NCBI GenBank assembly: GCA_005880795.1
Contig: VBGP01000031.1
Coordinates: 1 to 64,000, forward strand
From: Chloroflexota bacterium
Lineage (GTDB): Bacteria > Chloroflexota > Dormibacteria > Dormibacterales > Dormibacteraceae
Reading direction: 5' to 3'
Length of the DNA: 64,000 nt
Position numbers and translations under genes: made by a program. Positions 24,849-33,245 of this stretch are shown here, in pieces (position 1 is the stretch's first letter; the number at the start of each line of letters is the position of its first letter). The notes below the pieces were generated by a model that had not been told where the DNA came from, made no database searches, and was given only the letters and a program-made list of their open reading frames with translations.

Positions 24849-25589
24849 ATGCTGAGCGGTCTCAACCCGGCGATCGCCTTCCTCGCGGGTCTTGCATCGT
24901 TCGTATCTCCATGCGTCCTGCCGCTGGTCCCCGCATACCTGGCGTTCCTCGGGGCGAGGACCGGAGAAAGGGTTGCCGTGACGCCCGGCGGGGCCGTGTC
25001 GACGTCGTCAGCGTCCGTCGCGGTGGCCGGCGCCGGATTCGTCGCGGGCCTGTCCCTGGTTTTCGTCCTCTTCTTCTATGTCTTCTCGCTCGCGGTGCAG
25101 CCGGTCCGCGCCTACGTGCCGGTTGTCGCGGGAGTGTTCGTTCTCGTTATGGCGGCCCACGTGGCGGGCCTGATCCGCATCCCGTTTCTGTCCGGCGAGT
25201 ACAGGCTGATGAAAACCGCGCCTGAGGGAGGCGGCGCCGTGGGCGGCTTCCTCCTCGGCATGGGTTTCGCGAGCGGGTGGACTCCATGCATCGGCGTCAC
25301 CCTCAGCGCGGTGTTGAGCTCGGCGGTGTCCGCAGGAACCACGCCACAGGGCTTGAGCCTGATGATCGCCTACTGCCTGGGATTGGGCCTGCCGTTCATG
25401 GTCCTCGCATTCGCCCTCGAAGGGGCGCGGCCACTCATCCGATTCGTCAACGACCACCGGCGTGCGATCGATCTCGCGTCGGCAGGGGTGCTGGTCGTCA
25501 TGGGGTTGCTGCTGCTCACCAACCGGCTGACGTGGCTCTCGGCTGGACTCGTGCAGCTGATTCCATCGTGGCCATCGCCGTCACTCTGA
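24849..25589 (+). CDS. ccdA: CcdA/DsbD-type thiol-disulphide transmembrane protein
   Basis: 246 residues, six to seven membrane helices. ATG 24849 with GAGGAAG upstream. The two redox cysteines are in the expected places: FVSPCVLPLVPAYLAFLG in helix 1 and GFASGWTPCIGVTLSAVL in helix 4. Moves electrons from cytoplasmic thioredoxin to extracytoplasmic thiol proteins, such as those for cytochrome c maturation. No cytochrome biogenesis gene is adjacent. Confidence 0.9.
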   Translation: MLSGLNPAIAFLAGLASFVSPCVLPLVPAYLAFLGARTGERVAVTPGGAVSTSSASVAVAGAGFVAGLSLVFVLFFYVFSLAVQPVRAYVPVVAGVFVLVMAAHVAGLIRIPFLSGEYRLMKTAPEGGGAVGGFLLGMGFASGWTPCIGVTLSAVLSSAVSAGTTPQGLSLMIAYCLGLGLPFMVLAFALEGARPLIRFVNDHRRAIDLASAGVLVVMGLLLLTNRLTWLSAGLVQLIPSWPSPSL

Positions 25590-25596
25590 GCATCGG

Positions 25597-26433
25597 TCAG
25601 CTGCCGAGCGTTTTCAGCCATTCCTCTTCAGCGCTGCGCAGCCGGGCGGCCAGCTTGGTCACCGTTTTCTGGACCTGCGAGGCGCGCTCGTAGTCGGTCT
25701 CACCGACCGCGTTGGCAAGGTTGCTCCGGGCGAGGGCGAGCTGGCGCCGGAGCTTGAGCACGGCTTCGGGCGGGCTCAGCATCTGCTTGGCGAGCTTGTC
25801 GACGTCGAGGCCGCGCGCGCGGAGGATCGATGCGATGTGCGGCGTGGCGAGCAGTCGATGCAGCGTCTCGACGTCTGAGCCCGGAGGAGGAACCTGCCGG
25901 AAACCGGCCACCGTCCGCATCTCCTGCAAGCGCATCCGGGCCGGGAGCGGAAACCGGGGCTTCAGCTGAGCCCGCCTTCCCCGTCCGCTCGGCTCGACGT
26001 TCCAGTTCCTCTCCAGTGCGGCGACCACTTTCTGCGCGGTCGCACCCAGGTCCTCCAGCACGTGAGCCGCGATGCCTTCGCCTTCCATCACCAGCGCCAT
26101 GAGCACGTGCCCGCTGTCGACGCGTTCGTGTCCCATCCGGCGTGCTTCTTCGAACGCGATCTCAATGACCATCTTGACGCGGGAGGTCGGAATGATCTGC
26201 TGGATGATGATCCGCTCAGCGCGTCCGATCACTGTCGCGATGGTGTGGCGCACAGTGTCGATGTCCACCCCCAGCTCTCGCAGCACCACTGGGGCCGGGC
26301 CCTTGGGGAGGCGCAGCAACCCCAGCAGCAGATGCTCGGTTCCGATGTAGGAATGGTGAGAGCGCTCGGCTTCTTCCTGGGCAAATGTCAGCGACTGCTG
26401 AGCGTCCGGCGCGAACCTCTCGAACGGATACAC
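25597..26433 (-). CDS. stand-alone Clp N-terminal (ClpC-type) domain protein without ATPase
   Basis: 278 residues. The first ~145 residues are the tandem Clp-N repeat as in ClpC: FAPDAQQSLTFAQEEAERSHHSYIGTEHLLLGLLR, VKMVIEIAFEEARRMGHERVDSGHVLMALVMEGEGIAAHVLEDLG. It then departs from ClpC: there is no Walker A/B, only a basic linker and a C-terminal predicted coiled coil (LKLRRQLALARSNLANAVGETDYERASQVQKTVTKLAARLRSAEEEWLK) with a UVR-like DYERASQVQ. It could deliver substrates to, or compete with, a ClpC elsewhere. GTG start, no obvious ribosome site. Confidence 0.85.
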   Translation of the reverse strand: MYPFERFAPDAQQSLTFAQEEAERSHHSYIGTEHLLLGLLRLPKGPAPVVLRELGVDIDTVRHTIATVIGRAERIIIQQIIPTSRVKMVIEIAFEEARRMGHERVDSGHVLMALVMEGEGIAAHVLEDLGATAQKVVAALERNWNVEPSGRGRRAQLKPRFPLPARMRLQEMRTVAGFRQVPPPGSDVETLHRLLATPHIASILRARGLDVDKLAKQMLSPPEAVLKLRRQLALARSNLANAVGETDYERASQVQKTVTKLAARLRSAEEEWLKTLGS

Positions 26434-26474
26434 GGCTGCGGGCCAAGTGTGCCGGACGGCGCTGTTAAGAACAC

Positions 26475-29400
26475 TTGTTTGTAGTGCGGGAAATCGTCAA
26501 ACTGGATCGCGTGGAAGGCGCCTTCGGCGGAGTTCTCGACCTCTTTTCGGCGCCGGTCCGCGACTGGTTCCGAGCCACCTTCGCAGATCCGACCGCGGTT
26601 CAGGAGCGGGGCTGGGAGGAGGTGGCGGCCGGCCGCCACGTGTTGATGGCAGCGCCGACCGGGAGCGGCAAAACGCTTGCTGCCTTCCTGTGGTGTCTCG
26701 ACCGCCTGTCCTCGGAGCCGATGCCGGCCGAGGCCGAGCGGTGTCGCGTCCTTTATGTGTCGCCGCTGAAAGCTCTCGCCCACGATGTCGACCGGAACCT
26801 GCGCTCGCCGCTCGTCGGCATACGCCACCAGATGGAGAACGTTGGGATCAAGCCTCCCGACATCTCAGTTGCCATCCGGACTGGCGACACGCCGGCGGAC
26901 ATGCGCCGCTCGATGGAGCGCCACCCCCCGGACATCCTCATCACCACGCCGGAGTCCCTCTTTCTCCTCCTGACCAGCGCCGCGCGCAAGATCCTGGCGT
27001 CGGTCCGGTGGCTCATCGTCGACGAGATCCACTCCGTCGCCGCCACCAAGCGCGGCAGCCACCTCGTATTGAGCCTGGAGCGACTCTGTGAGCTGACGCG
27101 AGTCGAGCCCCAGCGCATCGGCCTTTCGGCGACGCAGCGGCCTCTGGAAGAGGTTGGCCGGTTCCTGGGCGGTGCCGGCCGCGCCGTATCGATAGTCGAC
27201 GCGGGGCGGCTCAAGACGATGGAGGTGAGGGTCGAGGTCCCGGTGGAGGACATGACCCGGCTGACCGCCGAGGACGAGGACAGCGCGAAAGGCCTGAACA
27301 GCATCTGGCCGGCGATCTATCCACGCCTGCTCGAGCTCATTCGCGGGCACCGCTCGACCATCGTCTTCGTCAACTCGAGGCGGTTGGCAGAGCGCATCGC
27401 GGCGCGTGTCAACGAGCTCGCCGAGGAGGACCTGGTGCGTGCGCACCACGGATCCATCGCGCGCGAGCAGCGCCTCCTCATCGAGGATGAGCTGAAGGCG
27501 GGCCGCCTGCGCGGTCTGGTCGCCACCTCCACTCTCGAGCTCGGCATCGACATGGGGGCGGTCGACCTGGTGCTGCAGATCGAAGCGCCACCCAGCGTTG
27601 CCGCCGGGATTCAGCGCGTCGGCCGCGCCGGGCACTCGGTCGGCGAGGTGTCGCGCGGCGTGATCATTCCCAAATTTCGCGGTGACCTGCTCGAATCCGC
27701 CGCGGTCGTCGAGGGCATGCTCGAAGGGCGCATCGAGTCGACCGTCGTTCCCCGCAAGCCGCTCGACGTCCTGGCGCAGCAGGTCGTCGCGATGTGCGCG
27801 ATGGACGAGTGGGAGATTGAAAAGCTGGGACGGGTGGTCCGCCGCGCGTACCCGTACAGCGACCTCGGTCCGCGCGCTTTCGAGTCCGTGCTCGACATGC
27901 TGAGCGGGCGCTATCCCTCCGACCAGTTCGTGGAGCTGCGGCCCCGCATCGTTTGGGACCGGGTCGCGGGCAAGGTGCGCGGGCGCGCGGGCGCGCAGCG
28001 GCTGGCCGTCACCAACCCAGGCACGATCCCCGACCGCGGCCTTTTCACGGTCAACCTCGCCGACGACGGCCGGCGCGTCGGTGAGCTGGACGAGGAGATG
28101 GTCTACGAGACTCGGGTCGGCGAGACCTTTGTCCTCGGAGCTTCGACCTGGCGGATCGTCGACATCACGCCGTCGCAGGTCATCGTCACGCCCGCACCCG
28201 GCGAACCGGGCAAGATCGCGTTCTGGAAGGCTGACGCGCCGAGCCGTCCGGTCGAGCTCGGGGCCGCACTGGGCAAGATGGTGCGCGAGCTGCGGGCGCT
28301 CGACCCCGACGCAGCGGCGAAGCGTTTGCGCGAGCGCGCCGGCTTTGACGACCTCGCGATCAAGAACCTCCTCGCGTACCTGGAGGATCAAGCAACCGCC
28401 ACCGGTGCCGTGCCCGACGACCGCACGATGGTCGTCGAGCGCTTTCGCGATGAGGTCGGCGACTGGCGCGTCTGCCTGCATACACCGTTTGGGGGACGGG
28501 TGCATGCGCCGCTCGCCATGGCGCTCGAGGCGCACCTTCGGGAAAAGCTTGGGGTCGATGCCCGGTCGCTGTGGACCGACGACGGCATCGCGATGCACTT
28601 GCCCGAGGTCGAGTCGCCACCGGCGCTCGAGGAGCTGATCCTCGACCCGGAGGAGGTTCAAGCTCTGGTGTCGGCCCAGCTGCCGGCATCTGCACTGTTT
28701 GCCGCGCGATTCAGGGACAACGCCGCGCGATCGCTGCTGCTGCCCAAGCGCAGGCCGGGCCAGCGCACGCCGCTGTGGCAGCAGCGCATGCGCAGCGCGG
28801 GCCTGCTCCAGGTCGCGGGGCAGTATCCCGACTTCCCGATCCTCGCCGAGACGTGGCGCGAGGTGATGAGCGATCACTTCGACATGCCCGCCCTCGTCGC
28901 GTTTCTGGGCGCGATCCGGTCGCGCGAGATCCGCGTTGTCGCCGTGGACACCGAGCGCGCATCGCCCTTCGCTTCCTCGCTTCTCTTCTCGTACGTGGCC
29001 GAGTACATGTACGAAGGGGATCAACCACTGGCCGAGCGCCGGGCGCAGGCTCTCACCCTGGACCGAGAGCTGCTCGCGGAGCTCCTGGGCAGCGAGGACC
29101 TGCGGGAGCTCCTCGATCCGGAGGCGATCGCAGCGGTCGAGCTCGAGCTGCAGGGCTTGCTTCCAGAACGATTCCCGCGCGATGCGGATGAGGCGCACGA
29201 CCTTCTTGTCCGGCTCGGCGACCTCAGCGACGAAGAAGCGACCGCGCGAGGTGTCAACGATGGGTGGTTGCGCGGCCTGGAGCGAGAACGCCGAGCGCTG
29301 TCAGTCCGGCTCGCCGGCGAATCGCGCTGGATCGCGGCTGAAGACGCCGGTCGCTACCGCGAGGCGGTAGGCGCCAGCCTGCCGATCGGGCTGCCTGATG

Positions 29401-30854
29401 TGTTCCTGGATGCCGGCCCCGACCCACTCGAATCCCTATTGCGGCGCTACGCGCGCACCCACGTCCCCTTTGTCACCTCGGACCCGGCGAAGCGCTGGGC
29501 GCTGCCGGCGCCGGCCGTCGAGGCGGCGCTGACACGGCTTGCCGCGAAAGGCGATGTGCTTGCCGGCGAGTTTCGCAAGGCGGCGGAGGGTCGCGAATAC
29601 TGCTATCCGGAAGTCCTGCGCACGCTGCGGCGGAGATCGCTCGCCGCGCTCCGCCGCGAGGTCGAGTCAGTGCCGCCCATCGCGCTGGCCCGATTTTTAC
29701 CGGCCTGGCACGGCGTCGCGGTGCGCGCGGGTGGAGTCGACCGCCTCCTGGAGGTCGTCTTCCAGCTCCAGGGTCTGGCCCTGCCTGCCAGCGTGATCGA
29801 GCGTGACGTCATCTCCGCGCGCGTCGGCAACTACGCTCCTCGCCTGCTCGATGAGCTGGTATCGATGGGCGAGGTCGTTTGGGCGGGCCGCGGCTCGCTC
29901 GGCACGAGCGACGGCCGGGTCGCGCTGTACCTGCGCGGCGATGCGCCCCGCCTCATCGCCCCGCCGGTCGATCCGCCGCAGTCCGAGCTGCACGAGAAAA
30001 TCCGGGCACATCTAGGTGCCCGCGGCGCGAGCTTCTTCCGCGACCTCTACAACGCTTGTGGCGGTGGAGATGAGGACGTGATGCTCGATGCGCTGTGGGA
30101 CCTTGTCTGGTCGGGCGAGGTCACCAACGACACCTTTGCGCCGCTGCGCCTGTTGGGTCCGTTGGCGCGCCGGCCGGCGCGCAAGCCGCGCCTGCCGCGA
30201 CTCATCCAACCCCGGGCGACGGGCCGCTGGTCTCTGGTCAGCGACCTGATCGGATCGGGCGCCAACGCAACCGAGCGGCTGCACTCTGAGGCGGGCGTGC
30301 TCTTGCAGCGGCACGGGGTGTTGACGCGCGAGGCCGTGGTGGGCGAGGGCTGGCCGGGCGGATTCGCGAGCCTCTATCCGGTGCTGCGCGCGATGGAGGA
30401 GTCAGGACGCATCCGGCGCGGGTACTTTGTCGAGGGCCTGGGAGGCTCGCAATTCGCGCTACCCGGTGCGGTCGACCGCCTGCGTTCGCTGCGTGAATCG
30501 GGTGGGGGCGTTATCGCGCTGGCCGCGACGGACCCGGCAAACCCCTACGGCACAGTTCTGGACTGGCCGCCATCCGACGGAAAGATGAGTCGAGCCGCAG
30601 GCGCGTACTGCGTGCTCGATGACGGGCGCCTCGTGTTGTACCTGGAGCGTGGCGGCCGCTCAATGCTCACGAGCGGCGAGGTGCAGCTTGCGCATCTCCA
30701 GGCCCTGATCGCCATGGCCACGAATGCGGGGCGCGTCGAGCTGCAGAAGGTCGATGGTTTGCCGGTGATGGAATCTCCCCTCAAAACGACCCTTCGCGAA
30801 GCGGGTTTTTCGGCGACGCACCGCAGCCTCGTCGCGTACGGCTCGAGGTCCTAG
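26475..30854 (+). CDS. lhr: large helicase-related protein Lhr (core plus C-terminal extension)
   Basis: 1459 residues, the length of full Lhr. DEAD/H helicase core: AAPTGSGKTLAAFLW (motif I), TPESLFLLL, VDEIHSV (DEVH-type motif II), GLSATQRP (III), TSTLELGIDMGAVDLVLQ and QRVGRAGHSVG (V and VI). A winged helix and Lhr-specific domain follow, then a C-terminal half of ~600 residues with repeated winged-helix-like stretches (for example residues ~1090-1180). Lhr is a 3'-5' DNA/RNA:DNA translocase involved in DNA repair; C-terminal parts associate with uracil-DNA glycosylase activity in some species. Start uncertain: TTG 26475 or GTG 26484. Confidence 0.95.
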   Translation: MFVVREIVKLDRVEGAFGGVLDLFSAPVRDWFRATFADPTAVQERGWEEVAAGRHVLMAAPTGSGKTLAAFLWCLDRLSSEPMPAEAERCRVLYVSPLKALAHDVDRNLRSPLVGIRHQMENVGIKPPDISVAIRTGDTPADMRRSMERHPPDILITTPESLFLLLTSAARKILASVRWLIVDEIHSVAATKRGSHLVLSLERLCELTRVEPQRIGLSATQRPLEEVGRFLGGAGRAVSIVDAGRLKTMEVRVEVPVEDMTRLTAEDEDSAKGLNSIWPAIYPRLLELIRGHRSTIVFVNSRRLAERIAARVNELAEEDLVRAHHGSIAREQRLLIEDELKAGRLRGLVATSTLELGIDMGAVDLVLQIEAPPSVAAGIQRVGRAGHSVGEVSRGVIIPKFRGDLLESAAVVEGMLEGRIESTVVPRKPLDVLAQQVVAMCAMDEWEIEKLGRVVRRAYPYSDLGPRAFESVLDMLSGRYPSDQFVELRPRIVWDRVAGKVRGRAGAQRLAVTNPGTIPDRGLFTVNLADDGRRVGELDEEMVYETRVGETFVLGASTWRIVDITPSQVIVTPAPGEPGKIAFWKADAPSRPVELGAALGKMVRELRALDPDAAAKRLRERAGFDDLAIKNLLAYLEDQATATGAVPDDRTMVVERFRDEVGDWRVCLHTPFGGRVHAPLAMALEAHLREKLGVDARSLWTDDGIAMHLPEVESPPALEELILDPEEVQALVSAQLPASALFAARFRDNAARSLLLPKRRPGQRTPLWQQRMRSAGLLQVAGQYPDFPILAETWREVMSDHFDMPALVAFLGAIRSREIRVVAVDTERASPFASSLLFSYVAEYMYEGDQPLAERRAQALTLDRELLAELLGSEDLRELLDPEAIAAVELELQGLLPERFPRDADEAHDLLVRLGDLSDEEATARGVNDGWLRGLERERRALSVRLAGESRWIAAEDAGRYREAVGASLPIGLPDVFLDAGPDPLESLLRRYARTHVPFVTSDPAKRWALPAPAVEAALTRLAAKGDVLAGEFRKAAEGREYCYPEVLRTLRRRSLAALRREVESVPPIALARFLPAWHGVAVRAGGVDRLLEVVFQLQGLALPASVIERDVISARVGNYAPRLLDELVSMGEVVWAGRGSLGTSDGRVALYLRGDAPRLIAPPVDPPQSELHEKIRAHLGARGASFFRDLYNACGGGDEDVMLDALWDLVWSGEVTNDTFAPLRLLGPLARRPARKPRLPRLIQPRATGRWSLVSDLIGSGANATERLHSEAGVLLQRHGVLTREAVVGEGWPGGFASLYPVLRAMEESGRIRRGYFVEGLGGSQFALPGAVDRLRSLRESGGGVIALAATDPANPYGTVLDWPPSDGKMSRAAGAYCVLDDGRLVLYLERGGRSMLTSGEVQLAHLQALIAMATNAGRVELQKVDGLPVMESPLKTTLREAGFSATHRSLVAYGSRS

Positions 30855-30912
30855 ATCGGCGGATAATCGGACCTGTTCCCGTCAGCTGGTATTCGTGCGA
30901 AGGAGGCACCCC

Positions 30913-31314
30913 ATGCTGAAGATCAAGAGCTCCGCCCCCGCCATCCCCGCCCAGGACATCAAACGCGCTCGCAACTTCTACGAGCAAAAGCTCGGGCTCA
31001 AGCCCGGCGAGCAGCAGCCGGACGGCGGTGTGATGTACCAGACGGGCGAGACCGGCTTCCTCGTCTTCCCGAGCATGGGCAAGGCGTCCGGGGACCACAC
31101 GCAGATGGCGCTCGAGGTCGAGGACGTGCCGGGTGCGGTGACCGAGCTGAAGAGCAAGGGCGTCAAGCTCGAGGAATACGACTACCCCGAGTTCAAGTCG
31201 CGCGAGGGCCTCGTGGATATGCCGGACGGCACCAAGGGCGCCTGGTTCAAAGACTCAGAAGGAAATCTGATCGCGCTGGCGCAGAGGGTTCCGGCCCGAA
31301 CGCGCAGCAACTGA
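30913..31314 (+). CDS. VOC/glyoxalase-fold protein
   Basis: 133 residues. ATG 30913 chosen because a perfect AGGAGG sits 6 nt upstream; the in-frame start at 30895 is before it. Two beta-alpha-beta-beta-beta halves: [23 protein letters not shown], then [30 protein letters not shown], ending in [17 protein letters not shown]. Metal-ligand candidates are sparse in the first half, so activity is uncertain. Bleomycin-resistance/dioxygenase superfamily. Confidence 0.85.
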   Translation: MLKIKSSAPAIPAQDIKRARNFYEQKLGLKPGEQQPDGGVMYQTGETGFLVFPSMGKASGDHTQMALEVEDVPGAVTELKSKGVKLEEYDYPEFKSREGLVDMPDGTKGAWFKDSEGNLIALAQRVPARTRSN

Positions 31315-31371
31315 CCCGCGGCCCGCGACCACAAGCCCCCTGCCAGTGCGTGGGTACGATTACTGCTCCGT

Positions 31372-31448
31372 CGGGGAGTAGCGCAGCCCGGTAGCGCACT
31401 TGACTGGGGGTCAAGTGGTCGCGGGTTCAAATCCCGCCTCCCCGACCA
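31372..31448 (+). tRNA. tRNA-Pro (anticodon GGG)
   Basis: Acceptor CGGGGAG (31372-31378) pairs with CTCCCCG (31438-31444); discriminator A and an encoded CCA follow. The anticodon stem CTTGA/TCAAG encloses CTGGGGG, giving anticodon GGG at 34-36. The T arm is GCGGG-TTCAAAT-CCCGC. Reads CCC/CCU codons. Confidence 0.96.
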
Positions 31449-31562
31449 AGTCGGCTCGACAAGCGCGCCTTGATGGCGTAGGAGTGAGGTCAGATGCATC
31501 TTCCGCGACCCTGATGGAAAGCAGCGGGAAATGAGTCACTCGAAAGCACCCCAGACTCAGAC

Positions 31563-32072
31563 ATGATGCCTAGCTTGCGACAGATGCGTGAGGCGACGGT
31601 CCTCAAGCACATGGAAGCCGAGAACGCTCACGACTTCGAGCGCTGCATCGAGGCGTTCAGTCACCCTCGCTACGAGATCGTCGCGACAGGAGAGGTCTGG
31701 GACGGCCACTCCGGGGTCAGCACCCTCCTCCATGAGAACAAGAAGGGTTTTCCCAATTTCCACTTCCATGCCGAGGCCATGCATTACGCAGACGACGCCA
31801 TCGTTGTCGAGGGCCGGTTCACCGGTACGCATGATGGAAACTGGCGGGGACTTCCCGCAACCGGCAGGAAGGTCGACTTTCCGTTGATCATCGTCTTTCA
31901 ATTCGAGGAGGAGCGCATGGTCTGCGAGCGGACCTACTTCGACATAGGAACCCCGCTGAGACAACTCGGCGTCGCGCGAGATCCCAATTCCCGAGTCGGA
32001 AAGATGGCGACTGCGTTAAACCATCCGCTCGTAGTCGGCAAGGCGCTGATCAGATCCTTATTCCGCGGATAG
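31563..32072 (+). CDS. SnoaL-like (NTF2-fold) ester cyclase-type protein
   Basis: 169 residues. NTF2-like cone fold: HMEAENAHDFERCIEAFSHPRYEIVATGEVWDGHSGV, HYADDAIVVEGRFTGTHDGNWRGLPATGRKVDFPLIIVFQFEEERMVCERTYFDIGTPLRQLGV. The PATGR..DFP and ERTYFD segments are typical of the SnoaL polyketide-cyclase family, which in many bacteria acts on unknown small substrates. Only 8 nt before the cupin gene, so probably co-transcribed. Confidence 0.8.
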   Translation: MMPSLRQMREATVLKHMEAENAHDFERCIEAFSHPRYEIVATGEVWDGHSGVSTLLHENKKGFPNFHFHAEAMHYADDAIVVEGRFTGTHDGNWRGLPATGRKVDFPLIIVFQFEEERMVCERTYFDIGTPLRQLGVARDPNSRVGKMATALNHPLVVGKALIRSLFRG

Positions 32073-32080
32073 ACACACGA

Positions 32081-32644
32081 TTGATCAAGATCGGAACCGC
32101 GATCGAGAGCCCGCAGACCGGCGAGCGGCTCATCTTCCTCTCCACAGCCGATTCTTCGAACGGGCAGCTCTTTCAAGCAGAACTGATCGTGAAACCAGGC
32201 CCGTATGTCGTCAGGTCCCACATCCATCCAAGTCAAGAGGAAAGGTTTGTGGTCCTGGAGGGTGTGTATGGATACCAGATTGGAAACAGAACGGGCGTGG
32301 CCCAGCCTGGAGAGGCGCTAGTTTGCCCAGTCGGTGTCTCACACAGCCAGTGGAACGGAGGTCAGGGCATCCTGCGGATCCTCTACGAGCACCGCCCCGC
32401 CCTGACATCTGCTGAAATCTTCTTCGAGACTCAGTTCGGGCTCAGCCGCGACGGCAAACTCTCGCGGACGGGCGACATTAAGTTGCTCCAGGGCGCCGTG
32501 CTTTTGCAGGAGGTGGGCGATTTCATCCGGCCCTCGAGTCCGCCGATCTACGTCCAGAACGCCCTCTTCCCAATGCTGGCGGCAATCGGCCGGATGCGCG
32601 GTTATCGAGCTCGGTATCGGAAATATGCGATCCGACCTGCATGA
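32081..32644 (+). CDS. cupin-domain protein
   Basis: 187 residues from a TTG start. Cupin motif 1 reads SHIHPSQEERFVVLEGVYGYQIG (His-x-His ... Glu metal ligands), motif 2 is PGEALVCPVGVSHSQWNGG with the third His. The C-terminal ~70 residues (RDGKLSRTGDIKLLQGAVLLQEVGDF...) are helical and not a second cupin barrel. May bind a metal and a small carboxylate; no function can be named. Partner of the SnoaL-like gene. Confidence 0.82.
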   Translation: MIKIGTAIESPQTGERLIFLSTADSSNGQLFQAELIVKPGPYVVRSHIHPSQEERFVVLEGVYGYQIGNRTGVAQPGEALVCPVGVSHSQWNGGQGILRILYEHRPALTSAEIFFETQFGLSRDGKLSRTGDIKLLQGAVLLQEVGDFIRPSSPPIYVQNALFPMLAAIGRMRGYRARYRKYAIRPA

Positions 32645-32804
32645 GTCGCGCGTCCAGGGCACCCATCGCTACGCCTTCGATCTAGCGGACCAAAGCGTCA
32701 CTGAATGGTGATCCGGGGCTGGCTCGGAGGACATCGTGGGATTGGAGTCCGCCGCCGCAAATCATTTCCGAACATTGCCAGGAGCTGACGTGAAAGTCAG
32801 CCCA

Positions 32805-32830
32805 TGTCGAAAACGCTCTCCGTCATTCGA
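32805..32830 (+). promoter_or_regulatory. ECF42-type promoter upstream of the DGPF gene
   Basis: TGTCGA (32805-32810), a 17-nt spacer, then CGA (32828-32830). From memory, the published ECF42 target consensus is TGTCGA in the -35 region and CGA/TC in the -10 region, found before DGPF genes. It is in the 253-nt gap before the DGPF/sigma operon, so autoregulation is expected. Nothing else was seen in this gap. Confidence 0.7.
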
Positions 32831-32897
32831 TGAGTGGGTGGCGCCACAAAAGCCCTAGCCCAAGACGAAGCGGAAGATGTAATAGGAGGAGGCAGAC

Positions 32898-33245
32898 ATG
32901 CGTGTACTGATAATGGCCAAGGAAGGCGAGCAGAGCGACGCGGCAACTCCGCCAACGCCAGAGGCTATGGCGGACTATCAGAAGTTCAACGAAGAGCTGG
33001 TCAAGGCGGGGGTTGTGCTCGAGGCCGGGCGCCTCTACCCGAGCTCGCAGAGCAAGCGCGTTCGGTTCGACGGCAAGAAGCGCACCGTGATCGACGGGCC
33101 GTTCGCGGAGACCAAGGAGCTGGTGGCCGGGTACTGGCTCTGGCAGGTGCGCTCGATCGACGAGGCCCTGGAGTGGCTGAAGCGGGCACCCTACGATGGC
33201 GGGACCTTCGAGATCCGCGAGGTCGTCGAGTACGAGGGTATATGA
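32898..33245 (+). CDS. YCII-related DGPF-domain protein, partner of ECF42
   Basis: 115 residues. ATG 32898 with GGAGG upstream. Ferredoxin-like YCII fold starting MRVLIMAKE; contains the defining DGPFAETKELVAGYWLWQVRSIDEALEW motif and ends in EIREVVEYEGI. DGPF proteins are almost always encoded next to ECF42 sigma factors and are their main regulon; their biochemical role is unknown. Overlaps the following sigma gene. Confidence 0.9.
   Translation: MRVLIMAKEGEQSDAATPPTPEAMADYQKFNEELVKAGVVLEAGRLYPSSQSKRVRFDGKKRTVIDGPFAETKELVAGYWLWQVRSIDEALEWLKRAPYDGGTFEIREVVEYEGI

Noticed and set aside
26865-29198. 777-codon open frame on the minus strand
   Set aside because: Antisense to lhr, which has all helicase motifs; no recognisable domain in the translation.
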